Shown: one piece after another, positions 1 through 8,519 of the stretch
Position numbering within the stretch: the first letter of the stretch is position 1
Layout: every line of letters starts with the position of its first letter
The notes under the pieces: generated by a model
What the model was told of the DNA's origin: nothing
What the model saw: only the letters and a program-made list of their open reading frames with translations
Databases searched by the model: none
Origin: Blattabacterium sp. (Blattella germanica) str. Bge
GTDB taxonomy: Bacteria > Bacteroidota > Bacteroidia > Flavobacteriales > Blattabacteriaceae
Direction: 5' to 3'
Assembly (NCBI RefSeq): GCF_000022605.2
Contig: NC_013454.1
Span: 310,001 to 374,000 of the forward strand
DNA: 64,000 nt
Position numbers and translations under genes: made by a program

Positions 1-221
1 GGGGAAGAGGGCTCATGCTAGGATTGGAATTGAATTTTCCTATTCAGGATTTGAAAAATATTTTAATTTATAAAGAAAAAGTATTTATCGGAACATCTAA
101 TAATCCATATGTTTTACGATTGCTTCCTCCGCTGAATATTAACGTAAATCATATAAAATTGTTTATTACGAAGTTAAAGAATTCCTTAGCGTATTTATAT
201 AAAAAAAATGGAAAATCATAA
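1..221 (+). CDS. argD: Acetylornithine aminotransferase, C-terminal part (5' end outside window)
   Basis: The window opens inside this gene; the frame is open from base 3. The visible 73 residues begin G-R-G-L-M-L-G-L-E, the conserved RG-LMLG-E strand near the C-terminus of class-III PLP aminotransferases, followed by a typical small-domain end. In arginine synthesis the enzyme converts N-acetylglutamate semialdehyde to N-acetylornithine. The substrate assignment rests mainly on position directly before carA, carB, argF', argB and argE. Its stop codon at 219-221 lies inside carA, a 14-base overlap that implies one transcript. The PLP lysine and start codon are outside the window, so another class-III aminotransferase cannot be fully excluded. 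Confidence 0.8.
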   Translation, partial: GRGLMLGLELNFPIQDLKNILIYKEKVFIGTSNNPYVLRLLPPLNINVNHIKLFITKLKNSLAYLYKKNGKS

Positions 222-1302
222 AATCAGAAACCGGGCTACTCTTATGTTGGAAGACGGAACAAGGTATGAAGCTTATCATTTTGGGGCCCCTGTATCCTCT
301 TCCGGAGAAGTTGTATTTAATACTGCTATGACTGGTTATACAGAAAGTATGACGGATCCCTCTTATAGAGGTCAAATCCTTACTTATACTTATCCTATAA
401 TAGGGAATTATGGGATTCCATCTTCTTCTTGTAAAGAATCTATTTTTGAATTTTATGAATCCGATAGAATTCAAGTCTCTGGACTTATTCTTTCTTATTA
501 TTCTAACCGTCCGTATCATTGGAATATGAGTTTATCCCTATCAGATTGGTTATTGAAACATGGAGTTCCTGGATTGTATGGCATAGATACCAGGTTTATT
601 GCAAAAAAACTTCGAAAAAAAGGAGGATCTATGTTAGGTAAAATTTTAATGGAAAATGAAGATCTTCCTTTCTATGATCCTAATCAGGATAACCTTTCTG
701 AAAAAGTATCTATTCATGAAAAAATTACATATGGAAATGGAAAATACAAAATATTACTTGTAGACTTTGGTTTAAAGAATAATATTTTACGTTGTCTCTT
801 GCGAAGAGATTGTACTGTTATAAGGGTTCCATGGGATTATGATTTTACGAGCGAAAAGTATGATGGATTGGTTCTTTCCAATGGACCTGGAAATCCTAAA
901 ATTTATGAAAAACCTATTCATTATATTCGTATAGCTATGAAAGAAGAACAACCTATATTTGGTATATGTTTAGGAAATCAACTTTTGGGAATTGCAGCAG
1001 GAGGAGATACTTATAAATTGAAATACGCGCATAGAAGTCATAATCAACCAGTTATATTATTAAAAACAGGAAAAAGTTTTATCACATCACAAAATCATGG
1101 ATTTGTTTTGGATGCAGAAAATCTTCCTAAAGAATGGAAAATATTTTTTAAAAATTTAAATGATGATACTTGCGAAGGGATCATTCATGATTCTAAACCT
1201 TTTTTTTCGGTACAGTTTCATCCAGAAGCTTCAAGTGGACCTACGGATACCGAATTTTTATTCGATCTTTTTATCAATTCAATTGTTAAAAGCAATAAAT
1301 AA
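208..1302 (+). CDS. carA: Carbamoyl-phosphate synthase small (glutaminase) subunit
   Basis: A 364-residue protein of usual CarA length. It hydrolyses glutamine and passes ammonia to CarB, feeding both arginine and pyrimidine synthesis. The N-terminal CarA domain shows a GEVVFNTAMTGY motif. The C-terminal class-I amidotransferase domain has the nucleophile elbow GICLGNQLLG with Cys254, and the pair His338/Glu340 in VQFHPEA, so the catalytic triad is complete. The start overlaps the end of argD by 14 bases, and carB follows after 24 bases. Retaining the glutaminase means the enzyme should use glutamine rather than only free ammonia (inference). I see nothing degraded. Confidence 0.97.
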   Translation: MENHKIRNRATLMLEDGTRYEAYHFGAPVSSSGEVVFNTAMTGYTESMTDPSYRGQILTYTYPIIGNYGIPSSSCKESIFEFYESDRIQVSGLILSYYSNRPYHWNMSLSLSDWLLKHGVPGLYGIDTRFIAKKLRKKGGSMLGKILMENEDLPFYDPNQDNLSEKVSIHEKITYGNGKYKILLVDFGLKNNILRCLLRRDCTVIRVPWDYDFTSEKYDGLVLSNGPGNPKIYEKPIHYIRIAMKEEQPIFGICLGNQLLGIAAGGDTYKLKYAHRSHNQPVILLKTGKSFITSQNHGFVLDAENLPKEWKIFFKNLNDDTCEGIIHDSKPFFSVQFHPEASSGPTDTEFLFDLFINSIVKSNK

Positions 1303-1326
1303 TTAAAAGAATCTTCCAAAATTAGT

Positions 1327-4300
1327 ATGAAAATAGACAAAGTACTTATCCTGGGATCAGGTGCATTAAAAATAGGAGAAGCTGGTGAATTTGATTATTC
1401 TGGAACACAAGCACTCAAAGCCCTTAAAGAGGAGGGGATTTATACTATACTGATTAATCCAAATATTGCCACAGTTCAAACTTCAAAAGAAATTGCTGAT
1501 AAAGTTTATTTTCTTCCTTTGACTTTATTTTTTATTCAAAGTGTTATAGATAAAGAAAAACCAAAAGGAATTTTATTGTCTTTTGGTGGACAAACTGCAT
1601 TAAATTGTGGAATTCAGCTTTTTCAAGAGGGAATTATCGAAAAATATAAAATTCAAGTTTTAGGAACCCCTATTGAATCTATTATTCACAGTGAAGATCG
1701 AAAATTGTTTCGAAATAGGTTGACTCATATTAATATAAAAACGGCAAAAAGTTTTGTAGTTCATTCTATGGATGATGCTATTTCCTATTCTTTAAAAATA
1801 GGATTTCCTATTATCATTAGATCTGCTTATACACTTGGAGGTTTGGGAAGTGGTTTTGCGAAAAATATTAATGATTTAAAAAAAATAGTAAGTAAGGCTT
1901 TTTCTTATTCTTCTCAAATTATTGTAGAAGAATATTTAGAAGGATGGAAAGAAATTGAATATGAAATAGTTAGAGATAAATATGATAATTGTATTTCTGT
2001 ATGTAATATGGAAAACTTCGATCCCATAGGAATTCATACAGGAGAAAGTATTGTAGTAGCACCATCACAAACTCTAACAAATTCTGAATATTATAGTTTA
2101 AGAAAATTAGCAATATCTATTGCTAGAAATTTTAATATAGTTGGAGAATGCAATGTTCAATTTGCATTAGACCCTAATTCAGAAGATTATCGTGTTATTG
2201 AAGTGAATGCACGTCTTTCTCGTTCAAGCGCTCTTGCTTCCAAAGCGACTGGTTACCCTTTGGCTTTTGTAGCTGCTAAATTGTCTTTAGGATACGGTTT
2301 ACATGAGTTGAAGAATGCTGTGACTAAAAATACTTCTGCTTTTTTTGAACCCGCGTTGGATTATGTTGTATGCAAAATTCCTAGATGGGATCTCAAGAAA
2401 TTTTATGGAGTTTCTAATAAAATAGGAAGTAGTATGAAAAGTGTTGGAGAAGTAATGGCTATTGGAGGTTCTTTTGAAGAAGCTTTACAAAAAGGGATTC
2501 GAATGTTAGACATCGGTATGCAAGGGTTCATAAACATGAATAAGAAAAAACAGGAGTCTAATCATTTACTGAAAGAATCCCTTAAAAAACCTACAGATCA
2601 AAGAATTTTCTTTTTAGAAGAAGCTTTAGAAGAAGGTTATTCTATGAAAGAAATACATGATTTAACGAAAATTGATCCATGGTTTTTATACCTACTTGAT
2701 AATATTTTTCAAACAAAAAAAAAGATAGATGATTTTGATAATTGGAGAGATGTTCCGGACGAATTGTTACGTAAAGCGAAAAAAGAAGGTTTTTCTGATA
2801 TGCAAATAGCTAGTATTTTTTTTAACAAACAAAGCGATCTATATAACAGTATTTCTCATTTAGAACAAGAAATAAGAGAATATAGAAAAGAAAAGAACAT
2901 AGTTCCATATGTAAGACAAATTGATACTTTAGCTTCTGAATATCCAGCATATACAAATTATTTGTATTTAACCTATCATGCCATTCAACATGATATCATT
3001 TATGAAAAAGATGATAAATCTGTTATCACATTAGGATCTGGTGTTTATAGAATTGGAAGTAGTGTAGAATTCGATTGGTGTTGTGTGAATGCATTAAATA
3101 CTATTAAGAAAGAATCTTATAGATCAATCATGATTAATTATAATCCTGAAACTGTGAGTACTGATTTTGATGTATGTGACAGATTATATTTTGAAGAGCT
3201 GACTTTAGAACGTGTATTAGATATTATTGAACTAGAAAAACCGAAAGGAACAATTGTTTCCATGGGAGGACAAATTCCTAATAATTTGGTTCTAAAACTT
3301 TATGAAAAAAAAGTAAAAATTTTGGGGACCTCCCCTATTTCCATAGACCAAGTTGAAAATAGATACAAGTTTTCTAATGCTATGGATCATTTAAAAATTG
3401 GACAACCTAGATGGAAAGAATTATCCGATTTTGATACTATTTATCAATTTGTCAAAGAAGTGGATTTTCCCATATTGGTTAGACCTTCGTATGTGCTTTC
3501 TGGTGCAGATATGAATGTTCTTTCTAATCAAGAGGAATTGCAACACTATCTTAGTGAAAAAGTATCTATATCTCCTGAATATCCATTAATTATTACAGAA
3601 TTTATTAGAAATGCAAAAGAAATTGAATTAGATGCTGTTTCTCAAAATGGAGAAATTTTGTATTATGCTATATCAGAACACGTAGAGTTTGCAGGAGTCC
3701 ATTCAGGAGATGCTACTTTAGTATATCCTCCACATAATCTCTATTTATCAACATTAAAAGAAATCATTTGTATATCCAAAAAAATATCCAAATATTTTAA
3801 TATATCTGGTCCTTTTAATATTCAATTTCTATCTAAAGATAATGAAATTAAAGTCATTGAGTGTAATTTGAGAGCCTCTAGAAGTTTTCCTTTTGTATCA
3901 AAAGTGTCTCATTTTAATATGATTGAATTAGCTACTCAAATTCTTCTTGGAAAAAAGAAAAATAAAGTAGAACCTAATTTTTTCATGACAAATTTTTTAG
4001 GAGTTAAAGCTTCCCAATTTTCTTTTTCTCGTTTGCAAAATGCAGATCCTATTCTTGGAGTGGATATGGCTTCAACAGGAGAGGTGGGATGTTTAGGAAA
4101 TACTTTTGATGAAGCACTTTTAAAATCCATGATTTCTGTTGGTTATACCATTCCAAAAAAAAATATATTGATATCTGGAGGTCCGATTGGATCTAAATTG
4201 GACCTTTTGGAGGTCGTAAAACTGTTGCATAAAAAAGGATATATATTATTTGCTACAGAAGGCACCAATAATTTTTTATCCAATCATGGAATTCCCTCTA

Positions 4301-4560
4301 TTAGGGTTTATTGGCCGAATGTAAAAAAATATTCAAATGTTATTGAATTGATAAAAAATAGAAAATTAGATCTTATCATTAATATTCCAAAAAATCTAAG
4401 TAAATCAGAATTGGATAATGATTATGCGATCAGACGTTGTGCGGTAGATTTTAATATTCCTCTGCTGACTAATGCGCGTTTAGCAAAAGCTTTTATCCGA
4501 GCATTTTGTAATTTATCTATGGACCAATTATTTATAAAAGCTTGGAATGAATATAAATAA
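1327..4560 (+). CDS. carB: Carbamoyl-phosphate synthase large subunit
   Basis: Full-length at 1077 residues, close to the usual 1,070-1,080. Two homologous synthetase halves are visible. The first carries the ATP-grasp motif EVNARLSRSSALASKATGYP at about residues 290-310. The second begins near residue 560 with ITLGSGVYRIGSSVEFD and contains the matching IECNLRASRSFPFVSK motif. The last 140 residues or so form the MGS-like allosteric domain (ISGGPIGSKLD onward). It makes carbamoyl phosphate from bicarbonate, two ATP and ammonia delivered by CarA. It sits between carA and the transcarbamylase gene, so producer and consumer of carbamoyl phosphate are co-transcribed. Confidence 0.98.
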   Translation: MKIDKVLILGSGALKIGEAGEFDYSGTQALKALKEEGIYTILINPNIATVQTSKEIADKVYFLPLTLFFIQSVIDKEKPKGILLSFGGQTALNCGIQLFQEGIIEKYKIQVLGTPIESIIHSEDRKLFRNRLTHINIKTAKSFVVHSMDDAISYSLKIGFPIIIRSAYTLGGLGSGFAKNINDLKKIVSKAFSYSSQIIVEEYLEGWKEIEYEIVRDKYDNCISVCNMENFDPIGIHTGESIVVAPSQTLTNSEYYSLRKLAISIARNFNIVGECNVQFALDPNSEDYRVIEVNARLSRSSALASKATGYPLAFVAAKLSLGYGLHELKNAVTKNTSAFFEPALDYVVCKIPRWDLKKFYGVSNKIGSSMKSVGEVMAIGGSFEEALQKGIRMLDIGMQGFINMNKKKQESNHLLKESLKKPTDQRIFFLEEALEEGYSMKEIHDLTKIDPWFLYLLDNIFQTKKKIDDFDNWRDVPDELLRKAKKEGFSDMQIASIFFNKQSDLYNSISHLEQEIREYRKEKNIVPYVRQIDTLASEYPAYTNYLYLTYHAIQHDIIYEKDDKSVITLGSGVYRIGSSVEFDWCCVNALNTIKKESYRSIMINYNPETVSTDFDVCDRLYFEELTLERVLDIIELEKPKGTIVSMGGQIPNNLVLKLYEKKVKILGTSPISIDQVENRYKFSNAMDHLKIGQPRWKELSDFDTIYQFVKEVDFPILVRPSYVLSGADMNVLSNQEELQHYLSEKVSISPEYPLIITEFIRNAKEIELDAVSQNGEILYYAISEHVEFAGVHSGDATLVYPPHNLYLSTLKEIICISKKISKYFNISGPFNIQFLSKDNEIKVIECNLRASRSFPFVSKVSHFNMIELATQILLGKKKNKVEPNFFMTNFLGVKASQFSFSRLQNADPILGVDMASTGEVGCLGNTFDEALLKSMISVGYTIPKKNILISGGPIGSKLDLLEVVKLLHKKGYILFATEGTNNFLSNHGIPSIRVYWPNVKKYSNVIELIKNRKLDLIINIPKNLSKSELDNDYAIRRCAVDFNIPLLTNARLAKAFIRAFCNLSMDQLFIKAWNEYK

Positions 4561-4577
4561 ATGAAAAAGAAAAGTTT

Positions 4578-5537
4578 ATGAAAAAATTTTTTAGCGTAGA
4601 AGATGTTATTAACGTATATGATCTTATTAAAGAAGCTCTTATTTTAAAAAAAAATCCATATAAATTTAAACATATTGGAAAAAATAAAACAATTGGATTG
4701 GTTTTTTTTAATCCTAGTTTACGGACAAGAATTAGTTGTCAGAAAGCTGCTTTTCATTTAGGATGCAACACTTGGGTATTGGATATTCATAAGGATTCTT
4801 GGAAAATTGAAATGAATGATGGAAGTGTGATGAAAATGACACAAGAACATTTAAAAGAAGCCATTTCTGTAATGAGCATATATTGTGATATTCTTGCAGT
4901 TAGAACTTTTCCTAGTTTATCAGATCAAGATTCTGATTACAAAGAAATAATTTTTAATAAAATATTGAAATATTCTAGAGTTCCAGTTGTCAACATGGAA
5001 AGTGCGACTTTGCATCCTTTGCAGTCTTTAGCTGACGTAATGACTATTGCCGAATTTACATCTTTTTTTAAAAAAAGATGTAAAGTTGTGTTAAGTTGGG
5101 CCCCTCATATCAAACCATTGCCACATTCAGTGGCCAATTCTTTTTCTCAATGGATATCCAAAATAGAGCAAATTGATTTTACTATTGCATGTCCAGAAAA
5201 ATACGATCTTCATAAAAAATTTTCTAATGGAGCTTTCACTACACATCATCAAAATGTGGCTTTTAGAAATGCCGATTTTATTTATGCAAAAAATTGGAGT
5301 AGTTATTTAGATTATGGAAAAATGCTTTGTCAAAGTTCGGACTGGATGATCACTGTAAATAAAATGAAATTAACCAATCAGGCTAAATTTATGCATTGTT
5401 TACCTGTAAGAAGAAATGTTGTGGTAGAAGATGCTGTTTTAGATAGCAAAAAACATTCCATTGTATTGCAACAAGCAGAAAATAGAATTTTCGCCTCACA
5501 AATAATTTTTTTAAAAATTCTACAATCTTTATCATGA
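4578..5537 (+). CDS. argF': N-acetyl-/N-succinylornithine carbamoyltransferase
   Basis: This 319-residue transcarbamylase is of the Bacteroidota type acting on acylated ornithine, not classical ornithine transcarbamylase. It shows the carbamoyl-phosphate loop FFNPSLRTR (Ser47-Arg51) and the HCLPVRR motif (His273-Arg279). From memory of characterised enzymes, the residue before the EHL/EHI turn separates acetyl-users (Glu) from succinyl-users (Pro). Here that residue is Gln89, so the preferred acyl group cannot be read from sequence. The neighbours argD, argB and argE show it belongs to arginine synthesis, and ArgE would deacylate the product to citrulline. It overlaps argB by 4 bases (ATGA), indicating translational coupling. 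Confidence 0.9.
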   Translation: MKKFFSVEDVINVYDLIKEALILKKNPYKFKHIGKNKTIGLVFFNPSLRTRISCQKAAFHLGCNTWVLDIHKDSWKIEMNDGSVMKMTQEHLKEAISVMSIYCDILAVRTFPSLSDQDSDYKEIIFNKILKYSRVPVVNMESATLHPLQSLADVMTIAEFTSFFKKRCKVVLSWAPHIKPLPHSVANSFSQWISKIEQIDFTIACPEKYDLHKKFSNGAFTTHHQNVAFRNADFIYAKNWSSYLDYGKMLCQSSDWMITVNKMKLTNQAKFMHCLPVRRNVVVEDAVLDSKKHSIVLQQAENRIFASQIIFLKILQSLS

Positions 5538-6316
5538 AAATCCATATAGTCAAAATTGGAGGTTATTTAATTAATGACCAGGAGGTTCTTAATTCTTCTT
5601 TGAAAGCTTTTTGTAAACTACAAGGGAATAAAATATTGATTCATGGAGGAGGAAGAAAAGCAGATTTTATTTCAAATAAAATGGGAATTTCTCAAAACAT
5701 TATACAAGGTAGAAGAATAACAGATAAAGAAACCCTGGACGTAGTTGTTATGACTTATGCAGGAATGATCAATAAAAATATTGTGTCTATATTACAATCT
5801 TATCACTGTAATGCTTTGGGTTTATGTGGAGCAGATGGAAATTGCATTAAATCATATTTACGAAAAAAAACAAATATTGATTATGGATATGTGGGGGATC
5901 TCAATAGTCAAAGTATTAATACTCGTTTAATAAAATTTTTATTGACAAATAATATCATTCCTGTGTTATGTTCTATAACTCATGATGGAATAGGAACACT
6001 GCTTAACACAAATGCAGATACAATAGCTGCTTATATGGCAATATCCTTATCCAAGGAAAAAAATTGTGAAACGGAATTACATTTTTGTTTTGAAAAAAAA
6101 GGAGTTTTACGAGATATGAAAGATTCTGAATCTTATTATCAAAAAATAAATTTGAATTCATTTCAAAAAATGAAACAAAATCATACCATAAAAAATGGAA
6201 TGATTCCTAAATTGGAAAATGCTTTTTTGGCATTAAAAAATGGAGTGACTAAGGTTAGCATAGGCCTACCTAACTATTTAAATGATGTTAATAATAAGAC
6301 TATTTTATGTCTGTAG
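5534..6316 (+). CDS. argB: Acetylglutamate kinase
   Basis: A 260-residue amino-acid-kinase-fold protein, slightly shorter than most ArgB. It has the N-terminal phosphate-binding KIGG segment (residues 7-10), the glycine-rich IHGGGRKAD loop, and a C-terminal GMIPKLENAF stretch typical of ArgB. It phosphorylates N-acetylglutamate, the second step of arginine synthesis; in some Bacteroidota the succinyl analogue is used instead. The start overlaps argF' by 4 bases and the end overlaps argE by 10 bases. No long N-terminal extension for arginine feedback, as seen in hexameric ArgB, is present, so allosteric inhibition is not evident. Confidence 0.93.
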   Translation: MKIHIVKIGGYLINDQEVLNSSLKAFCKLQGNKILIHGGGRKADFISNKMGISQNIIQGRRITDKETLDVVVMTYAGMINKNIVSILQSYHCNALGLCGADGNCIKSYLRKKTNIDYGYVGDLNSQSINTRLIKFLLTNNIIPVLCSITHDGIGTLLNTNADTIAAYMAISLSKEKNCETELHFCFEKKGVLRDMKDSESYYQKINLNSFQKMKQNHTIKNGMIPKLENAFLALKNGVTKVSIGLPNYLNDVNNKTILCL

Positions 6317-7386
6317 TCAATTTGCAAGTTTTAAAGGAAGAAGCTATCCAGCTTTTGATACAATTAATCAACACACCTTCTATATCCAAACAAGAAAATA
6401 AGGTCTCTTTTCTTATAGAAGATTATCTTCATAAATATGGATTTCATGTAAAAAGAAAATTTAATAATATATGGACTGAAAATGATAATTATTTAAAAAA
6501 AGAAAATATACGAACTATACTATTCAATTCTCATCATGATACGGTAAAACCAGGAAAAAATTGGAAAACAAATCCTTTTTCTGCTATAAAACAAGAAGAT
6601 AAACTAATAGGATTAGGTAGTAATGATGCTGGAGCTTCCGTCGTTTCATTAATATCTACTTTTATATATTTAAGTGGATTATCGGAATTACCTTACAGAT
6701 TGATTCTTTCAATTACCGCGGAAGAAGAAATATCTGGACCTTTAGGTATTAGAGCCATTTTACCTGAGTTGGGATGTATCGACTTAGGAATTGTAGGGGA
6801 ACCTACACAGATGCAAGTGGCTATTGCTGAAAAAGGATTAATGGTGTTAGATTGTGTAGCCGAAGGGAAAACAGGACATTCTGCAAGAGATATAGGAATT
6901 AATGCTATTTATGTAGCGACAAAAGACATAGAACACTTAAGAAATTTATATTTTGATAAAAAATCAGAATTGCTAGGTTGTACGACCTTAAATGTTACTC
7001 AAATACAAGGAGGAATACAACATAATGTGATTCCTGATTTTTGTTCTTTTGTAGTAGATATTAGAACCAATGAATTATATAAAAACGAGGAAATCATTGA
7101 AATTATACAAAAAAAAATTCACTCTAAAATGAAACCTCGTTCTTCTCATTTAAATTCTTCTTTCATAAATCCTATGCATCCCATTGTTTTAAAAGCTAAA
7201 CGAATAGGAAGAAAAACTTATGGATCTCCTACCCTTTCAGACCAAAGCATTATGCCTTTTTCAACCATTAAAATGGGAGTTGGAGATAGTGTACGTTCTC
7301 ATACGCCTAATGAATACATTTTGATTTCAGAAATCATGGAAGGAATAGAGATTTATATCTCTTTGTTAAAAGACTTTTCCTTTTGA
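6307..7386 (+). CDS. argE: Acetylornithine/acetylcitrulline deacetylase (M20 family)
   Basis: A 359-residue M20 metallopeptidase-family protein. Visible features are the metal-ligand segment SHHDTVKPG, the GLGSNDAG bridging-aspartate motif, the catalytic TAEEEISGP glutamates, and the dimerisation domain starting near GEPTQMQ...GKTGHSA. As the last gene of the arginine operon it most likely removes the acyl group from acetylcitrulline (or the succinyl analogue), made by the upstream transcarbamylase, giving citrulline for argininosuccinate synthase and lyase (argH lies at 51 kb). The start ATG lies inside argB. The substrate is inferred from context; M20 relatives such as DapE are alternatives. 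Confidence 0.9.
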   Translation: MSVVNLQVLKEEAIQLLIQLINTPSISKQENKVSFLIEDYLHKYGFHVKRKFNNIWTENDNYLKKENIRTILFNSHHDTVKPGKNWKTNPFSAIKQEDKLIGLGSNDAGASVVSLISTFIYLSGLSELPYRLILSITAEEEISGPLGIRAILPELGCIDLGIVGEPTQMQVAIAEKGLMVLDCVAEGKTGHSARDIGINAIYVATKDIEHLRNLYFDKKSELLGCTTLNVTQIQGGIQHNVIPDFCSFVVDIRTNELYKNEEIIEIIQKKIHSKMKPRSSHLNSSFINPMHPIVLKAKRIGRKTYGSPTLSDQSIMPFSTIKMGVGDSVRSHTPNEYILISEIMEGIEIYISLLKDFSF

Positions 7387-7393
7387 TTTTGAT

Positions 7394-7423
7394 TTTGAAT
7401 TTGAAACAAAAAAGGTAAATTTG
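7394..7423 (+). promoter_or_regulatory. Probable promoter for trxA
   Basis: A TTTG at 7394-7397 is followed after 18 bases by TAAATTTG (7416-7423), matching the Bacteroidota consensus TTTG-N17-20-TAnnTTTG. It ends 19 bases before the trxA ATG. The upstream part overlaps a small TTTTGA triplicate (about 7380-7397). AT-rich DNA gives chance matches. Confidence 0.55.
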
Positions 7424-7442
7424 TTATTTAAATGGAAAAAAT

Positions 7443-7766
7443 ATGTTACAAGAAATAAACGATGAGAACTTTGAAAAGTTAGTTTATGAATCTGATAAAC
7501 CTATTTTGGTAGATTTTTGGGCTCCATGGTGTTCTCCATGTAGAGCTTTGTCTGTTTTATTAGAAGATATATTTACTGAATATCATAATAAGGCTTTGAT
7601 TTTTAAGTTGAATGTGGATAAAAATCCAAAATTTTCTTCTAAATATGGAATACGAAGCATTCCTACTATGATCTTTTTTAAAAATGGAGAAAAAAAAGAT
7701 ATGCATATTGGAATAGCTTCCAAAGAGGATATCAGAAAAAAATTAGATGCTTTAATTTCTCAATAA
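7443..7766 (+). CDS. trxA: Thioredoxin
   Basis: A complete 107-residue thioredoxin fold. The redox site reads WAPWCSPCRA with Cys30 and Cys33, so the usual Gly between the cysteines is Ser31 (CSPC instead of CGPC). The cis-proline segment SIPTMIFFKNGE is present. It would reduce cytosolic disulfides, serving peroxiredoxin and biosynthetic enzymes, with electrons from thioredoxin reductase (not in this window). It stands alone between the arginine operon and tRNA-Asp with its own likely promoter. The Gly-to-Ser change may alter redox potential or partner choice, but the fold looks intact. Confidence 0.93.
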   Translation: MLQEINDENFEKLVYESDKPILVDFWAPWCSPCRALSVLLEDIFTEYHNKALIFKLNVDKNPKFSSKYGIRSIPTMIFFKNGEKKDMHIGIASKEDIRKKLDALISQ

Positions 7767-7781
7767 TAAATAAATAATTGA

Positions 7782-7855
7782 GGTCTGGTAGTTCAGTTGG
7801 TTAGAATACATGCCTGTCACGCATGGGGTCGCGGGTTCAAATCCCGTCCAGACCG
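7782..7855 (+). tRNA. tRNA-Asp (GTC)
   Basis: The sequence folds into a standard cloverleaf. The acceptor stem GGTCTGG pairs with CCAGACC, the anticodon stem CATGC/GCATG encloses the loop CTGTCAC with anticodon GTC at 7816-7818, and the T-arm is GCGGGTTCAAATCCCGT. The discriminator is G. The 3' CCA is not encoded (the next bases are CAT), so it must be added after transcription. Confidence 0.97.
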
Positions 7856-7868
7856 CATTCTGTTTTTT

Positions 7869-8501
7869 TCAATCCAATAAGCTCATTTTATATTTTATGA
7901 GATCCTCTATGGATATAATTTTCATGTTAAATTTTTTAGCAATCTGAATCAATTGTGGGAGACGTGCCATAGATCCATTTTGATTAAGTATTTCTACCAA
8001 AACACCTCCAGGTGTATATCCAGCCATTTTGGTTATATCAATAGCCGCTTCTGTATGTCCAGGTCTTTCTAATACACCTCCTTTTTTTGCACGAAGAGGA
8101 AATATGTGCCCTGGTTTATTGAATGCTTCTGGTTTAACTTCTTTGACTAAAGCAAGAATAGTTTTAGCTCTATCTGAAACTGAAATTCCAGTACTAACCC
8201 CATGTCCTCGTAAATCTACGGAAACCGTAAAAGCCGTTTTTCTAGGATCTGTGTTATTTTCTACCATCATTTTAAGTTCTAGTTGATCACATTTTTCTTC
8301 TGTTAGGGAAACACAAACGAGTCCTCTTCCATGAGTGATAAGAAAATTGACAATTTGAGGAGTTATTTTTTCAGCAGCTACTATAAAATCTCCTTCATTT
8401 TCACGATTTTTATCATCGACCACAATAATGATTTTTCCATTTTGGATATCCTGAATGGCTTCTTCAATATGATCGAAATTTTGATTCGAACCAAAAACCA
8501 T
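7869..8501 (-). CDS. ribB: 3,4-dihydroxy-2-butanone 4-phosphate synthase (stand-alone RibB)
   Basis: This 210-residue protein is the RibB domain alone. It shows DDKNRENEGDF (acidic metal/substrate loop), THGRGLVCVSL, and RPGHTEAAIDITKMAGYTPGGVLVEI. It converts ribulose 5-phosphate to the four-carbon riboflavin precursor. Many bacteria, including many Bacteroidota, have RibB fused to GTP cyclohydrolase II. Here the gene ends at the domain boundary, so RibA must be encoded elsewhere or be missing. It is last in a minus-strand run with the LptF/G-type gene and ftsK, 18 bases downstream of the former. Confidence 0.93.
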   Translation of the reverse strand: MVFGSNQNFDHIEEAIQDIQNGKIIIVVDDKNRENEGDFIVAAEKITPQIVNFLITHGRGLVCVSLTEEKCDQLELKMMVENNTDPRKTAFTVSVDLRGHGVSTGISVSDRAKTILALVKEVKPEAFNKPGHIFPLRAKKGGVLERPGHTEAAIDITKMAGYTPGGVLVEILNQNGSMARLPQLIQIAKKFNMKIISIEDLIKYKMSLLD

Positions 8502-8519
8502 ATCTATATTATATTTGTT

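Noticed and set aside
7380-7402. TTTTGA tandem triplet before trxA as a functional repeat
   Set aside because: Short, low-complexity and explained by AT-rich sequence; only the promoter-like pair inside it is reported.
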